In this document: one piece after another, positions 34,556 through 45,729 of the stretch
Position numbering within the stretch: position 1 is the first letter of the stretch
How the letters are laid out: every line of letters starts with the position of its first letter
Assembly (NCBI GenBank): GCA_050084515.1
Contig: CM114272.1
Span: forward strand, 1,364,001-1,428,000
Length of the DNA: 64,000 nucleotides
Direction of reading: 5' to 3'
DNA from: Blasia pusilla
Taxonomy: Eukaryota > Marchantiophyta > Marchantiopsida > Blasiales
The notes under the pieces: model-generated
Database searches by the model: none
What the model was told of the DNA's origin: nothing
The model's input: only the letters and a program-made list of their open reading frames with translations
Position numbers and translations under genes: made by a program

Positions 34556-36864
34556 TGTGAAACACTATCGTTAGAATCTTGAACCCAAATACAAACTTAA
34601 AACCGGTGTGGGTGGCTTTACAACCCGCCGGTTTCCGGATTTAATTGAATTTTTGAAATTATTGTACTCAAGGTGCAACCCAACCCAGACAGACCGGATG
34701 CAAATTGTCGGTTTCTCAGATTGCACCGAGGAAGCTCTTGGAGAAACCACAGCCGGACTTGACGGGTTGCCAATAGCTGTCATTTTGTTCGTCTACTTCG
34801 AGCCCATCGAAAACCAGCGCGTTGCAAGTTGTACATTCTCTTACTTCTCGTTGATGTTTGCAGCATTGTGTCCAAAGGGAATGATACCCATCACTGGATC
34901 CAAGAATGCGACTGAGTGAAGAAGGTTCTTACAACGCACCCGTGGCAATACAAAGGATTCTTCGGAGAGGAGTTAGTGGATGAGATGCTCACAAAAGGAG
35001 TGCAAATAAAAAAGGAAACGTGGGCCAACACATTCATTTTCCAAGATGCAGCTGTTACAAAACTGAACTGGTCAAAAATCTAGGCAGCGAAAAGAAGCAC
35101 GACACTGGAGCTAGAGCGGAGAGGGAATGTTTGGGCTTCTAAGAGATCCAAGTTCATTCAAGATGCGGTCTCGATGTCGACCAGGTACTTTGCAAGCAAG
35201 ATACAGCGATACAATGCTGTCCTTAACCTCGAGCTTACGCCCGACTTCTACAAAGAGTTGAAGGTCATAATCAAGAGGCAGCAAAAGAGGGACGAGGATC
35301 CCCACGCACGCAATGTAGAGAAGGTGTCTATGGATTGAGTTCACTAGTTTGCCCTATCAGGGATTTCTTAATTTGACCAGATCCATGATGTAAATCAATC
35401 TAGAGGAACGGAGGCAGAGAAAAAATTAGCACACCATCCCCCGGGGTGTTAGACTCAGTCATCTCCTGGTGGCTACAAGAGTGGTCCTTCTGGAATGCCT
35501 TGCTCTTGCTCAGAAATTCGATGATTGAATGCCTTCAAGCCGATCTGCAGAGAAGTCAACCGGTTCCGGAGGAGGCTAGTCTCAAATTGGTGGAGGAGTT
35601 CAAGTTGTGGTTAAATGTCGTCAGGATAAGCATGCAAAAGAACCCCGGTTCAAGACAATGTTCAAGAACCACATTCTTCCGCAGGGGGATGTTGACAAGG
35701 AGATTGGTGACCCAAAGAAACGTGACTTCGAAAAAAAGAAGAAAGAGCTTCAAGATCAAGCTGCGGATTCATCCCGCCATTGAGTTGTGTAGAGGATGGT
35801 GTTCAGATTCTTGACCTCTTGTGTGAATGCAGGAACATGGAGGAATTTTCCGGCGGCACTCAAGCTATGGGCAGATACTCCACATGGTGAAGGATTCTCC
35901 ATGTATGACATGGAGATGGCCCAGGAGATAAGTCCTTGGGAAGTGCTCAACTGTCCAATCTGGTTGAACTTCAATGACCCAATGAGCTCACTTACCTAGC
36001 AATGCGAGACTTCTATAATGCGCTAGCTGCTAGCAAGGAGGACATCCCAAACATTTTCAAGACATAGGAGTACTTTGAAGGGGATGCCGAGGCACAAGCG
36101 ATTGAGGCGGCGGAGATTTTGTCAAAAAAAGTAACGGCAAAAGACAAGTCCATTCTTGGGTTGAAATCCAGGGTAAGGCCCCAAACTGTCCAAAGCAGGA
36201 TCATCAAGGCAAGAAGGACGGATACAGAGGCCCCCAAACCAAATCCTATGGATTTTGATGTCACAGAGATCCTAACAAGCAAGCACCCCACTCGAGAAGC
36301 AAAAAGGGAGACACCCCATTCCTCCGAGGGGAGGGGACAAGAATGTTGTATATACTCCCTCATCGTTGGGGAAGGAGAGGATGGAGCATCAAAAATCACC
36401 ATCCTGTTGCATCAGACATCGCTCTTTGGAAGAACTAGAGAAGTTCTCAACACAATAGTCCACGCATGCCTTGGAGAAGTTGACATCCACGCGTGCCTTG
36501 GAAAGCTAATAGGGCGTAAGCTTCGCAAAGTGGCCATGCCCCATGGACCATCAATGGGGTACATAAGGAGGTTGCACTTGACCTCCTCATCGCAGATCTA
36601 CCGTCGGGGCTCAGATTTTGGGCGAAAAAACCCACCCGACACGTCCGGATTGGAACACTCCATTCACATATGACCAAATCGTGTTGATGTTCTCCTTTGC
36701 CAATGCTTATCTTAGCGACGCGGGATGTTTCCTTGTTCTCAATAGAGGAATCGAGGATGAACTCTTCAACTTGCAGTGCGTGGACCGATCGTTGAAGGGA
36801 AATAGTGCAGTCTTGGGTAGTGAAGAACGACTTCCCACTAAGTTCGGCTTCAAACCAAGTCCTG

Positions 36865-37227
36865 GTAAGTTCCATAAATTTTGATTTATATTTCATTTTT
36901 TCCCGCAAACCGCCAGACTCCGACTAGTTGTAGCACCCATCCTTATAGGCCTTGTTGCAACCCGTCTGAGGCGGACGGGTTGCAGCACCCACTTGTCGGA
37001 TTCTCGGGTGTATCGAGCAACCCGTCAGATTCCGATGGGTTGCATATGGGCAACCCTTTGGGCATCCATGGTTAGTGGGCAAAGTATTTAAATGCTCCGG
37101 GCCCCCTTAGAGAAAATTTCCTTGGTGACATCTTTCATATGGAACCCGTCGGATTCCGTCGAGTTGCTCCTGGAAGACCTATTCCTCTGACGGATTCTTA
37201 GCTAACTTTTACAGGTGTTGTTTTCAG
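36865..37227 (+). repeat. Palindrome cluster in the methyltransferase intron of copy B
   Basis: The intron is bounded by GTAAGT (36865) and TTTTCAG (ending 37227). Palindromes lie at about 36905, 36957-36983, 37018 and 37141. It matches the 22476-22953 intron of copy A in position within the gene. Confidence 0.85.
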
Positions 37228-37889
37228 ATTGAATACTCCTACGAGTATTTTTTGTTAGACCTAAGCACAGATTTGAGGGTTTTTGAGGTATAGGATCCAG
37301 TTGATCCAGGTTCAAATGGATATACTTTGAACAACTTTGTCCAATTCACCTCGGGAATCATTTTGAGGAAGGATTTGCTAGTGCTCGGAGGAAAAATCAC
37401 CCGCACTGACCCCGATGGAGCCGTGTGTTCAAGGCCGGTGATTTGGTGCTCGATTTGGTGGGTCTTTTTGGGGCAAATTTTAGAGCTTCTTGGCAAAGTG
37501 GCCAAAACATTCGTGCCTTGAGTCTAGGAACACCTTGTTTGTACTTTTCCGGAAGGCAAAGTCAGACTACAAGAGAGTGATTGAGTTTACAAGTCGCATG
37601 CAGACAAAGGAACTTGCGATGGAGTCGCACAGCCTTGTTCAGGATGGAGCACTCATATGTCCTCATATGTCTATTGCTTTGTGAGATCGGAGAGAACTTC
37701 CAGGTGTTCCATTGGTCTTTGACTTGGTAGGCCTATCAAGGGCGAGTATGAGAGGCGCCTTGCAAAGTGGTAGGAACATGCTATGCCTTGAGGGAAGGCC
37801 TGAACTTTTTTGACCTTGCGAAGAGGCAAAGGCTAATTACGAGAGAAGGTGAATGGATTTTTGTAAACTTATTTTGTGAATTGTTCAGT

Positions 37890-38640
37890 ATCTTGCATTG
37901 AGTCCAATGGGTTGCAAGATAACCTAGACCAGAAAATTCAATCTTTTCTCGACAGGTTGCATGAGTTGCAACCTATGGTGATGCCGACAAGTTGCAAGGG
38001 GTGCAACTTGTCGATTCTAACGGGTTGCATGTCTAAATGAATGGACCAGGTGCATATGAGTTCCTCTTCATGCCCGATGGCTACCAAACTGTTGCTTCAA
38101 TTGTCCTCTTAGTCCTTGCACGTTATCTTCTTGATGCATACATTCCTCAGTGGCTGAGAGAATGGTGAAACCAAGTTGTCAAATGCACAGGAGTCCATGG
38201 TAGAATTCATGCATCCATTTATGAGCCAACATCATCCAAGATTGTCATGGAAGTCTTTGGTAAACGCATAGTGATAACTGTTTGGTTCTGTTGTAGAAAA
38301 TCCCATCTCATGGAATAGTATAACTAATCGGATGGGATGTTTCATGCCTTTGCATGAAGAGTCAACAGTCTATATTTCAACAACATCTTTCCAAGAAGTT
38401 AAACCGTGAAGGGCATAGGAGTCTATTGACACCATAGTCAGAGTCTTTATTAGAACCTTTAATTGGGATGAAATTGTTTGTACTGGTCAAATTATCTGAT
38501 GATGGTCCTCCAACAATAATACCCGTCAGCCTGGCTTACTCTACGGTTGGCTTGGACAGGCAGTGTGAAGAAAATTGGGCTCACATGGAGAGAGATGGAA
38601 GGATATTTGCAGTGGTTTTATGATGTCTACTTCTTTTTCC
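37890..38640. other. Spacer after gene copy B with one palindrome
   Basis: A palindrome GCAACTTGTCGATTCTAACG-type lies at about 38007-38032. No gene was recognised in the rest. Confidence 0.5.
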
Positions 38641-38860
38641 AGGCCTGGAAGAAGAAGGTTAGTTTAGGCCTGAATGTGGTCCACTTGCTACTCTCTTCTA
38701 AAGATTTCATGAATTTGAAAGCAAGCAAAATTTTCAAAAATGTCAAAAATTTTTGAAGAGAGGAGGCGGATTCTGCTCTTTTTTTTTATGAGAGACTCTC
38801 CTCTCTTCCTCTCTCCTGCCAGAATACCAGCCCCCTCTGGAGAGCAATCCATCGTTTTTG
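38640..38860 (+). repeat. Dispersed repeat family 1, copy 2 (inverted)
   Basis: This is the reverse complement of 62640-62870 and of part of 20264-20480. It can be read as SSKDFMNLKASKIFKNVKNF on the plus strand, the same peptide core as the other copies. GAGAGGAGGCGGATT and the TCTCTCCTGCCAGAATACCAG-like end are shared with the 62.6 kb copy. Confidence 0.75.
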
Positions 38861-38939
38861 CATGATTGCACCATTCTTCCACCTTTTCTTTATGCTGACT
38901 TAAAACCGTTTGCAAATCAGTTATTTACATTTGATTTCT

Positions 38940-39170
38940 TGAACAATAAAATCTAGTCTATGATCTCTTGAACCTCGTCATCTACAAAAATGTTCCTAGC
39001 TCTTGTTAGTTCCTCTACAAGAGACTTCTCAGGGCTAGTCAGTGGCTCCTCTACACGATTGTAGATTGGAAGTGAGAAGGAAGGAGAATCCAAGAGCCTT
39101 ATCCCCCTAAGAACACTATATCGGTCCCATATTACCCCCAAAGAGTCCCAACACCTGCCTCGACAACTGA
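38940..39170 (-). repeat. Dispersed repeat family 2, copy 2
   Basis: This matches 21220-21420 and 63740-63960. The minus-strand frame 38953-39141 is open for 62 codons (starting MGVIWDRYSVLRG, with SLPIYNRVEEPLTSP and VDDEVQEIID). It is the best-preserved reading of this family. No known domain was recognised. Confidence 0.65.
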
Positions 39171-39707
39171 TTTTGAAGCTTCTGCAATCATAAACCCATC
39201 GATATCAATATTTGCTCCTTCCCCGGGAACCCGCACATGTCAACTCCAAAACCTAGGAAAGCAAGGGTATTCAATCTTGAAACTAGAGTTGTAGTGATCA
39301 TCAATGGTGTTTTTTGAAACTTCAAGTTTCCATTGGCTTCCCCTCTTGGGGAAGATTTAATGATCTAACTTATTATGATCGTTCCACTTTGACCACCCAT
39401 TATGATTTTAAGAAGAAGACTCTGGATGTGAACCGCATCAATCAATACACCACTCCAGCATTCCTCAGCAAAAGCTTTCGCTTCCAGCATACTCCAAACG
39501 CATAATATACAAAACCGCTGCAAACGCCCCTCCTCCTCCTCGGCCATATGCCACAATTCCAAGACCAAACATTAATAATACAAACAAACACACACACGAC
39601 ACACTACGACTACCGGAGACAACTTAAGCAAATCGCATCTGAACCATAACGAACGTACCATGAAAGTCCCAACCCTAAACTCCGAGGAAACGCCAAAAAG
39701 CTTAATG

Positions 39708-40590
39708 AATGGTAGTGGCCGAGAAGGAAACCTCAGCGGGTGATCGGCAGTTGATCATTCAGGCACGCTGTCCCTTGACTGCGCAAGGCGTAAGGTGATC
39801 GTTGCTCGGTTGCCCGCCTCACGCGATGCCCTCTACAATATCTCCGGCGTCGCATCCGCCTCCGGAGATGCTCCGCTCGGTGACCTCACGCTTCAAGCGG
39901 ACGCGCCTTCAACATGTCTCCGCCGGCCCTCTAGGTGAACTCGACGCCGCACCATTCTACTCCCACTCGGGTTACAGGCAGCCGCTACACTGCCCAGATG
40001 GAAGTGAGGTACCCAAATCTTGCATTTATAGATATCTTCTCAATATGCGCGTAGCTTATGGTTTTATTTAGACCTTTAAGCGGAGAGAACGAAAAGGTTA
40101 GCGGCACAAATATTGGTCGGTTTTATTCCGAACTGTTGGTGGACCGCCACAAATAATAATGTTGAAGAGAACGAAAAGGTTGGCGCCATAAATAGTGGTG
40201 GAGAGCAAGAAAAGAGTAGCGGATGGTGGTGGCCAAGTGTGGAACCAGACAGGTTATCGGCGGGTAGACATTCAGGCACGCTATCCCCTGACTGCGCAGG
40301 GCGAGAAGTGATCGTTGCTCGGTTGCCCGCCTCACGCGTTCCCTTCTACACTATCGCAGGCGATACCTCTCCCTCCGGAGAAGCACCGCGCAGCGACCCC
40401 ACGCTTCAAGCGGACGCGCCTTCGACATGCCGCCACCGGCCCGTCAGGTGGACCAGGCGCCCAACCATCCTTCCCCCGCTCGGGTTACAGGCAGCCGCTA
40501 CACAGCCCAGTTGACAGAAAGACCCTGAGTTCTGTATTTATAGATATCTTACGTAGAAACGCATAGCTTATGGTTTAATACAGGGCAATG
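39708..40590 (+). repeat. 513-bp tandem duplication, GC-rich, with TATA-like ends
   Basis: The unit beginning near 39708 is repeated from about 40221. ATTCAGGCACGCT starts at 39757 and 40270 (offset 513). Shared blocks include GATCGTTGCTCGGTTGCCCG, CACGCTTCAAGCGGACGCGC and CGGGTTACAGGCAGCCGCTA. Both units end in TTTATAGATATCTT followed by GCTTATGGTTT. Identity is high in these blocks but frames differ between units, so a protein is not supported. A shorter 83-bp duplication (AGAGAACGAAAAGGTT at about 40083 and 40166) lies between the units. Confidence 0.85.
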
Positions 40591-40599
40591 AACGGCTGA

Positions 40600-43500
40600 C
40601 GATCAAGGACATCGCTGCCGCGATCGGAAACTCTTTTTCTTTGGCTACAGAGTTTTTGTCGAAAGTTACCGAGAGAGTGAGTTAAGCTTCTAGATTTTTT
40701 TTTGTAGGGGTATTTATTATTACTTGTGTTGTGTGAGTATTGTAAACTTGGGCTATTTGGAGATTTGGGAAATTCCGTTAATTTTGCTATAAGTGGGGGG
40801 GAGGTAATATTGGTGATGGAAAGGGTTTATTTTTAATGCAAAAAATTGAATTGAGAATAAAACCATAAAAGTAGCAGCAAGAAATTTTCATGTAATGGAA
40901 AATCTAAAAAATAGATGAGAAATCGAAACTTGGGATAAGATTTGGCCACAAACATAATTAAAAAATTTGTAGCACGACTAAACTCTGAAAACTTATTCTT
41001 ATTTTTGTGTTTGTTCATCCTTGCTTGATAAGCACATGAGAGGTGTATGGTGGCGAAGTACAATATAATGCATACAAATATTGATGCAAATAATAGCATA
41101 GATTTTACCCTGTGGAAAAATGGTAATAATCTCTTTCATTGAATTTAAGAATGTCAGCAAAAGTTATGAATAACTTTTGCTAACTTTTACTGAAGTAATT
41201 ACAAGTGTCCCTACTTTCCGCCAAAATATAATAACAAGTGAAATGTGATTATTTGGACTTCTAGTTGGACCATGTCCTTTCTAAACTCAACCTCACTTCT
41301 ACAAGGATGTATCATGTTATCTGTGTTGGAGGAGGGAGTATGATTGCACCACACCTTAATCAAAGCATCTCTTGTCAGCATTACATATAGGTTGAAAATG
41401 ACCTATTGGGGCAAGGCTCGGATAAAACTGGCATTCTTTGTCGAAAGTGCCGGTTCCAAATCGTGTTTTACCGATCTGAAAGTTATTTTCACGAAAGGGT
41501 CATCGGGCAGAAAAAAGAAAGTATGAGAAATCGTAAGACCCTATTAAAATGCGCCTATAGTTTCGATGATTGACAATTAAAGGAATTGGAAATTTTTAGA
41601 GACTAAAAAGGATTAGGAGGGGTTGTAACGGGAGTTACTAAAGGTTAGCAAAGGTTTTAGTAGGACTTAAGGCTAATTTTGTGAGTAAACATATGAAAAA
41701 ATCACCCGGAGACCTATTATCCGCCGGACAAAAAATTGTCCACTAGAAGAAAATTGGAAATGGAGAATCCCTTTAGGAACAGGACTGGATCACGTTTTTA
41801 AAAACCGAATATGCATATATGTATCTAGTAAAAAATGGACCGACTAAAAGAAACTGTGTGAGCCTTGTTTTGGGAACTCAATGGAAAGGTGAGGAACTTA
41901 CGTGTGTAGATTATCCCCAATTTTGGACCCATTTGGGGGCTATTTTTAAGACCTTACAATTTGGTTTAGTATTGGTGAGACAACTCATGGATGCCTAATG
42001 GGCAATTGTTGGCCCTAGAGAGGCAAAAAGAAAGTAATTTGAGTCTAAGTACAAATTTAGAAGGGATGTGAAACTCCCCTAATGAGAGCATGTGAGAATT
42101 TTGGTAGATCGGAAATTTTGTGACTTTAAAAAGACAACATTCCAAATTGTAGGGCCAATAAAGAGGGGTAAACCAGTTATAAAATAGAATAAATTAGGAT
42201 CCTAGCTAGAGGCCTTAATTAAAACCGTAACTTGTCATTTATAGCATTTTTTGGGAGTATTTTGAGGGAGGAGGGTTGAGGGTATTGTTAAGGGAGTAGG
42301 AGGCTGAGGTGAATTCAAGAGAGGTGGGTGTGTTACCATCCAAACCCCCTCCCCTCCAATTTTCAAGTCTTCTATACCTTGTTCATCATAGATCATTAAC
42401 TATTGACATCCAATGACCTTTGAATGTTAGTCACTATCCATTTTGGCTCGTCTGTGAGCCTCTTGATCGTTGCTCAATTGCCATATGATGGTCGTTCTTC
42501 CTCCATCCATCGCCCTACTAGTTATTACTTGACTTGACGATGGCAAGCAAACTGTAGATTAATGTGTGTAAATTTTTTATGCTACTTCTGGATGCATAAT
42601 ACAAATATGTAGCTTCTCTAAGCTGATCTTGGCTTTGCTTGATCCCCATAGTGGTAACGCATAGCCATGCCATGTATCACATCTTAGTTAGGTGATAGTT
42701 AGAGTTCTACCAAATTGATGGCGTAGGGAGTTAGTGGGATGTTTGGCTTTGACTTTTCTTGAGTGGTTACGTGAGGTTAGTCGCAACTCCGTTACATCAA
42801 TAATGATTTTTCCGAAAAACTCCTTATTTTTGGATTTTGGAGTAGGTGACCTATTGACTCACGTGTGGGAGGACACTCTTGGCTCTTCGCAAGGGTATAT
42901 GAAAAGAGTAAATGGATTTCAAGAGCCATCTTTCTCTTTTTGAAACTAGGAATCACTCGCACTTCTTGGGTTTGGTAAGAGCTAGGGTGTTAGAGTTTAG
43001 ATTCTCTCATGAGTCATAAGAGAGAATCTAGTTTGCTATGTTGAAAAAAGGCATTATATCATGAGACGAGATCATATATTGTAGACTTTGTTTGGGATCA
43101 TATAAACTCATTTATGTGCATTTGAACCACAAAGGAAGCAAAAAGATCCTCACTCATAGGCCATGGGCAATGGGGAAAAAAGACAACCCAAGAAGGAGTA
43201 TTGAACAATTTGCGGCATCACCATCAACCATATGCTAAAGTAGTTGGTAGGTAGTGTATATTACTTTAAGTTGCTGAGTATAATGACATATTTGTCATTT
43301 TAAGGTTAGACTCTATGTTTCTCTAACTTCTTGGTACTCGAATTTGGATTGTTCACAAAAATGCAGAGATAAGTAAATGACATTGTACATTTTGTTCCAC
43401 ACTTCATGGTCTTATCTCGAATCAAGAAAATATGTTTTTTTGTGTTCGAACATCTCAAATAACTTCGATCTTTGAAATCACTAAAAAATAAAATAAAAAT

Positions 43501-43860
43501 CTATTTATAATTTAATTTACAAATTAATTAAAAAATAAAAATTTCTCAAAAGTAGTATCCAATTGTCTCAAAAGTTCAATCTAGTTGTCTCAAAAGTACA
43601 ATCCAATTGTCGAAATTAGCGGAATAGTCTCAATTTAGTTCAAATAGACCAAGTCATAATATCTTTATTTTTGAAAAGTAAGATATTCCTTCCTTTCCCC
43701 ATTTATTTTTATTATTTTTCCTTTAATAATTCACACATCTTCTAATCCTAATTTTCTTTAAAAATTATCGTAAGTACGAAATTTTATTTTGAAACATGTG
43801 AACTACACCTTCCATTAGCACATAATTATAATAATTCCATGCTCCCACGCTAATATAAAG
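40600..43860. other. AT-rich spacer without supported genes
   Basis: No coding or RNA gene was recognised. A near-perfect hairpin lies at 41156-41181 (AGCAAAAGTTAT, loop GA, ATAACTTTTGCT). Confidence 0.6.
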
Positions 43861-43865
43861 TAATC

Positions 43866-43866
<1 letters not shown>

Positions 43867-43900
<34 letters not shown>
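43867..43900 (+). repeat. AAT trinucleotide microsatellite
   Basis: An unbroken run of about eleven AAT/ATA units. Confidence 0.97.
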
Positions 43901-43903
<3 letters not shown>

Positions 43904-44339
43904 TAAAACTTTTAAAACGAGGTCAAAAGCGAGAGCATCGCACTGCCATGACCGCAACGCCAAAAGCCTTGAGACGACGACAAATGGCAGCACGAGACGA
44001 GGGCACTCACTATCGGTGGGTCAGTCAATGAATGAATGAGCCCCAGCAAACCCAACCCAAATGAAACCAAATGTAACGAAATGAACGAAATGAAATTTAA
44101 TGAAATGGCAGGAAGTGGGAGGAACTGAAGAGAGATGAGGAGTGAGGATCTGACTGAAGTGTGTGAGAGAGAGATAGAGAGAGCATTCCGCTCATTCTGC
44201 GATTAATTGAAAGTAGAGATGGAGATGGAGCTGCGGATGTGGAGCCAGAGAATTAATGAATTGTTGTTGAGAAGCTTCAGTGTCGGATAGTTTCTGTGAA
44301 TGTGGAGATAGTTTTAAGAATAATCAGCAAGGAACGTCT

Positions 44340-44657
44340 ATCTGAGGGAGAGACATGGAGCTGGAGGGATGTAAATCGATTCAGACAGAGAATGAATTGT
44401 TGTAGAAAGCTCCAGTGATTGTCTTCACAATCGGCCGGTAAGTGCATGTCGATCCACACAGAGAGACAGAGAGAGAGAGAGAGAGAGATTCAGACAGAGA
44501 ATGAATTGTTGTAGGAAGCTCCAGTGATGGTCTTCACAATCGCCGGTAATTGTAAGTCGATCCACAGAGAGCGAGATTCAGACAGAGATTGAATTGTTGT
44601 AGAAAGCTCCAGTGATGGTCTTCACAATCCGCCGGTAAGTGTATGTCCTCCATCCAC

Positions 44658-44712
<55 letters not shown>
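44340..44712 (+). repeat. Tandem repeat array with GA microsatellite
   Basis: Three units begin ATTCAGACAGAGAATGAATTG-like sequence at about 44379, 44488 and 44576 and continue with AAGCTCCAGTGATGGTCTTC and CCGGTAAGTG. Spacing is about 110 and 87 bp. A GA run of about 50 bases ends the array (44660-44710), and a shorter one lies at 44462-44488. Confidence 0.92.
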
Positions 44713-44717
<5 letters not shown>

Positions 44718-44864
44718 TGGAGGCGTTTATGGGATATGTCGTACAAGAATGAACGAGTTGTTGAGAAGGTCGAGTGGGGACGGTTTCTATAATATATATG
44801 TAATAATGATTATGTAGCGTCGGTCGGAGGAGGAGAGAGATGGAGTCGGAGGAAGATACTGTTT

Positions 44865-45077
44865 CCATCTCTGTCTGTCTCTCGCTCTCTGACAGACTAT
44901 ACATAAAGATTATCGTATCCACCGTAGAAACCACCACTCGAGCTTCTCAACAATATATTCCTCCGGCTCAATATATTCACTCGAGCTTCTCAACACCGAG
45001 AAGCTCGAGTGGTGGTTTCTACGGTGGATACGATAATCTTTATGTATAGTCAGAGAGCGAGAGACAGACAGAGATGG
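44865..45077. repeat. Long near-perfect inverted repeat (hairpin)
   Basis: The left arm 44865-44948 and right arm 44998-45077 are reverse complements over about 80 bp, differing only by a 4-base ACAG insertion-type change. The 49-base loop repeats the end of the left arm (CACTCGAGCTTCTCAAC), so a shorter alternative hairpin forms with the right arm. The flanks resemble the tandem units just upstream. Confidence 0.95.
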
Positions 45078-45729
45078 AGGTAGGGGAGAAGGGATTGGGT
45101 ATATAGTCCAAGAATGAATGAATCGTGTTGAGAACCACGAGCACTCATGGTTTCTATACTAGTTATAGATTGTAATGGTGTTGGTGCGCGACTCGTCTCG
45201 GAGAATGGCCGTCGACGGGTCTATCACTGATTCAAGTCAATGTCATGTAGTTACATATCTATGTCACTCCGCTAATTCAAAGGAGAACGGACTGGTGCTG
45301 TTGTAGAGACGGAATGAAATTGTTGCTGATTAATTAGGTTCGCTCCTGCAGCTGCTGATTGACATGACCCTTCGATCGTATGAATAGTCATCGTTTCCAA
45401 CTACTACTGCCGCTGTTGCTCCTCCTCCATCGACCGAGACTGGGAGCGTAAGGTATGTAACAGACAGATGATATGCTTCCATCGGATGTGATTGTGATCG
45501 CGGGGGGATCTTGTGCGTGGCTCTGATCTATACGCTGCTGCTCAGCTTCCCGTGTGGGAAGTAGACCATTGGATGAGATTTTGAGAAGAACCGCAATGAT
45601 CTGAGGCTATCCGTGAGGCCGCGGAGACATTGTACTTGTCCGCGTCGTGATTCACGAGGCGATTCCACGATTTGAGAGGCAGGCCACTCCGTGAATTAAA
45701 TTAGAGTCCACTACGCAGACTTGTGGGAC

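Larger units (their letters stand above)
32840..37860 (+). pseudogene. Copy B of the repeated intron-bearing gene with a methyltransferase-like C-terminus
   Basis: Start ATG is at 32840. A run of A's (32850-32860) shifts the frame by one relative to the following charged region (EEKREEKFLADAEKAEKK, about 33035-33090, probable coiled coil). Exon 1 ends DTDPIFKQ at 33488 (GTAAGC donor), matching ETDSIFGG of copy A. Exon 2 is 33586-34010 and carries MVLVDGMNVQRIPLC. Intron 34011-34863 is full of palindromes. Exon 3 starts at 34864 with KKETWANTFIFQDAA and FYKELKVIIKRQQ. Then come KEPRFKTMFK (about 35640), DKEIGDPKKRDFEKKKKELQ (about 35695), FSMYDMEMAQEISPWEVLNC (about 35900), DLLIADLPSG (36584) and FTYDQIVLMFSFANAYLSDA with EDELFNLQ (36663-36776). 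Intron 36865-37227 holds palindromes. The last exon has AGDLVLDLVGLFGANFRASW (about 37434) and a second, partial repeat of this block at about 37715. Multiple stops and frameshifts are present. It looks like a beta-class amino-methyltransferase relative; substrate and activity are unknown. Confidence 0.62.
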
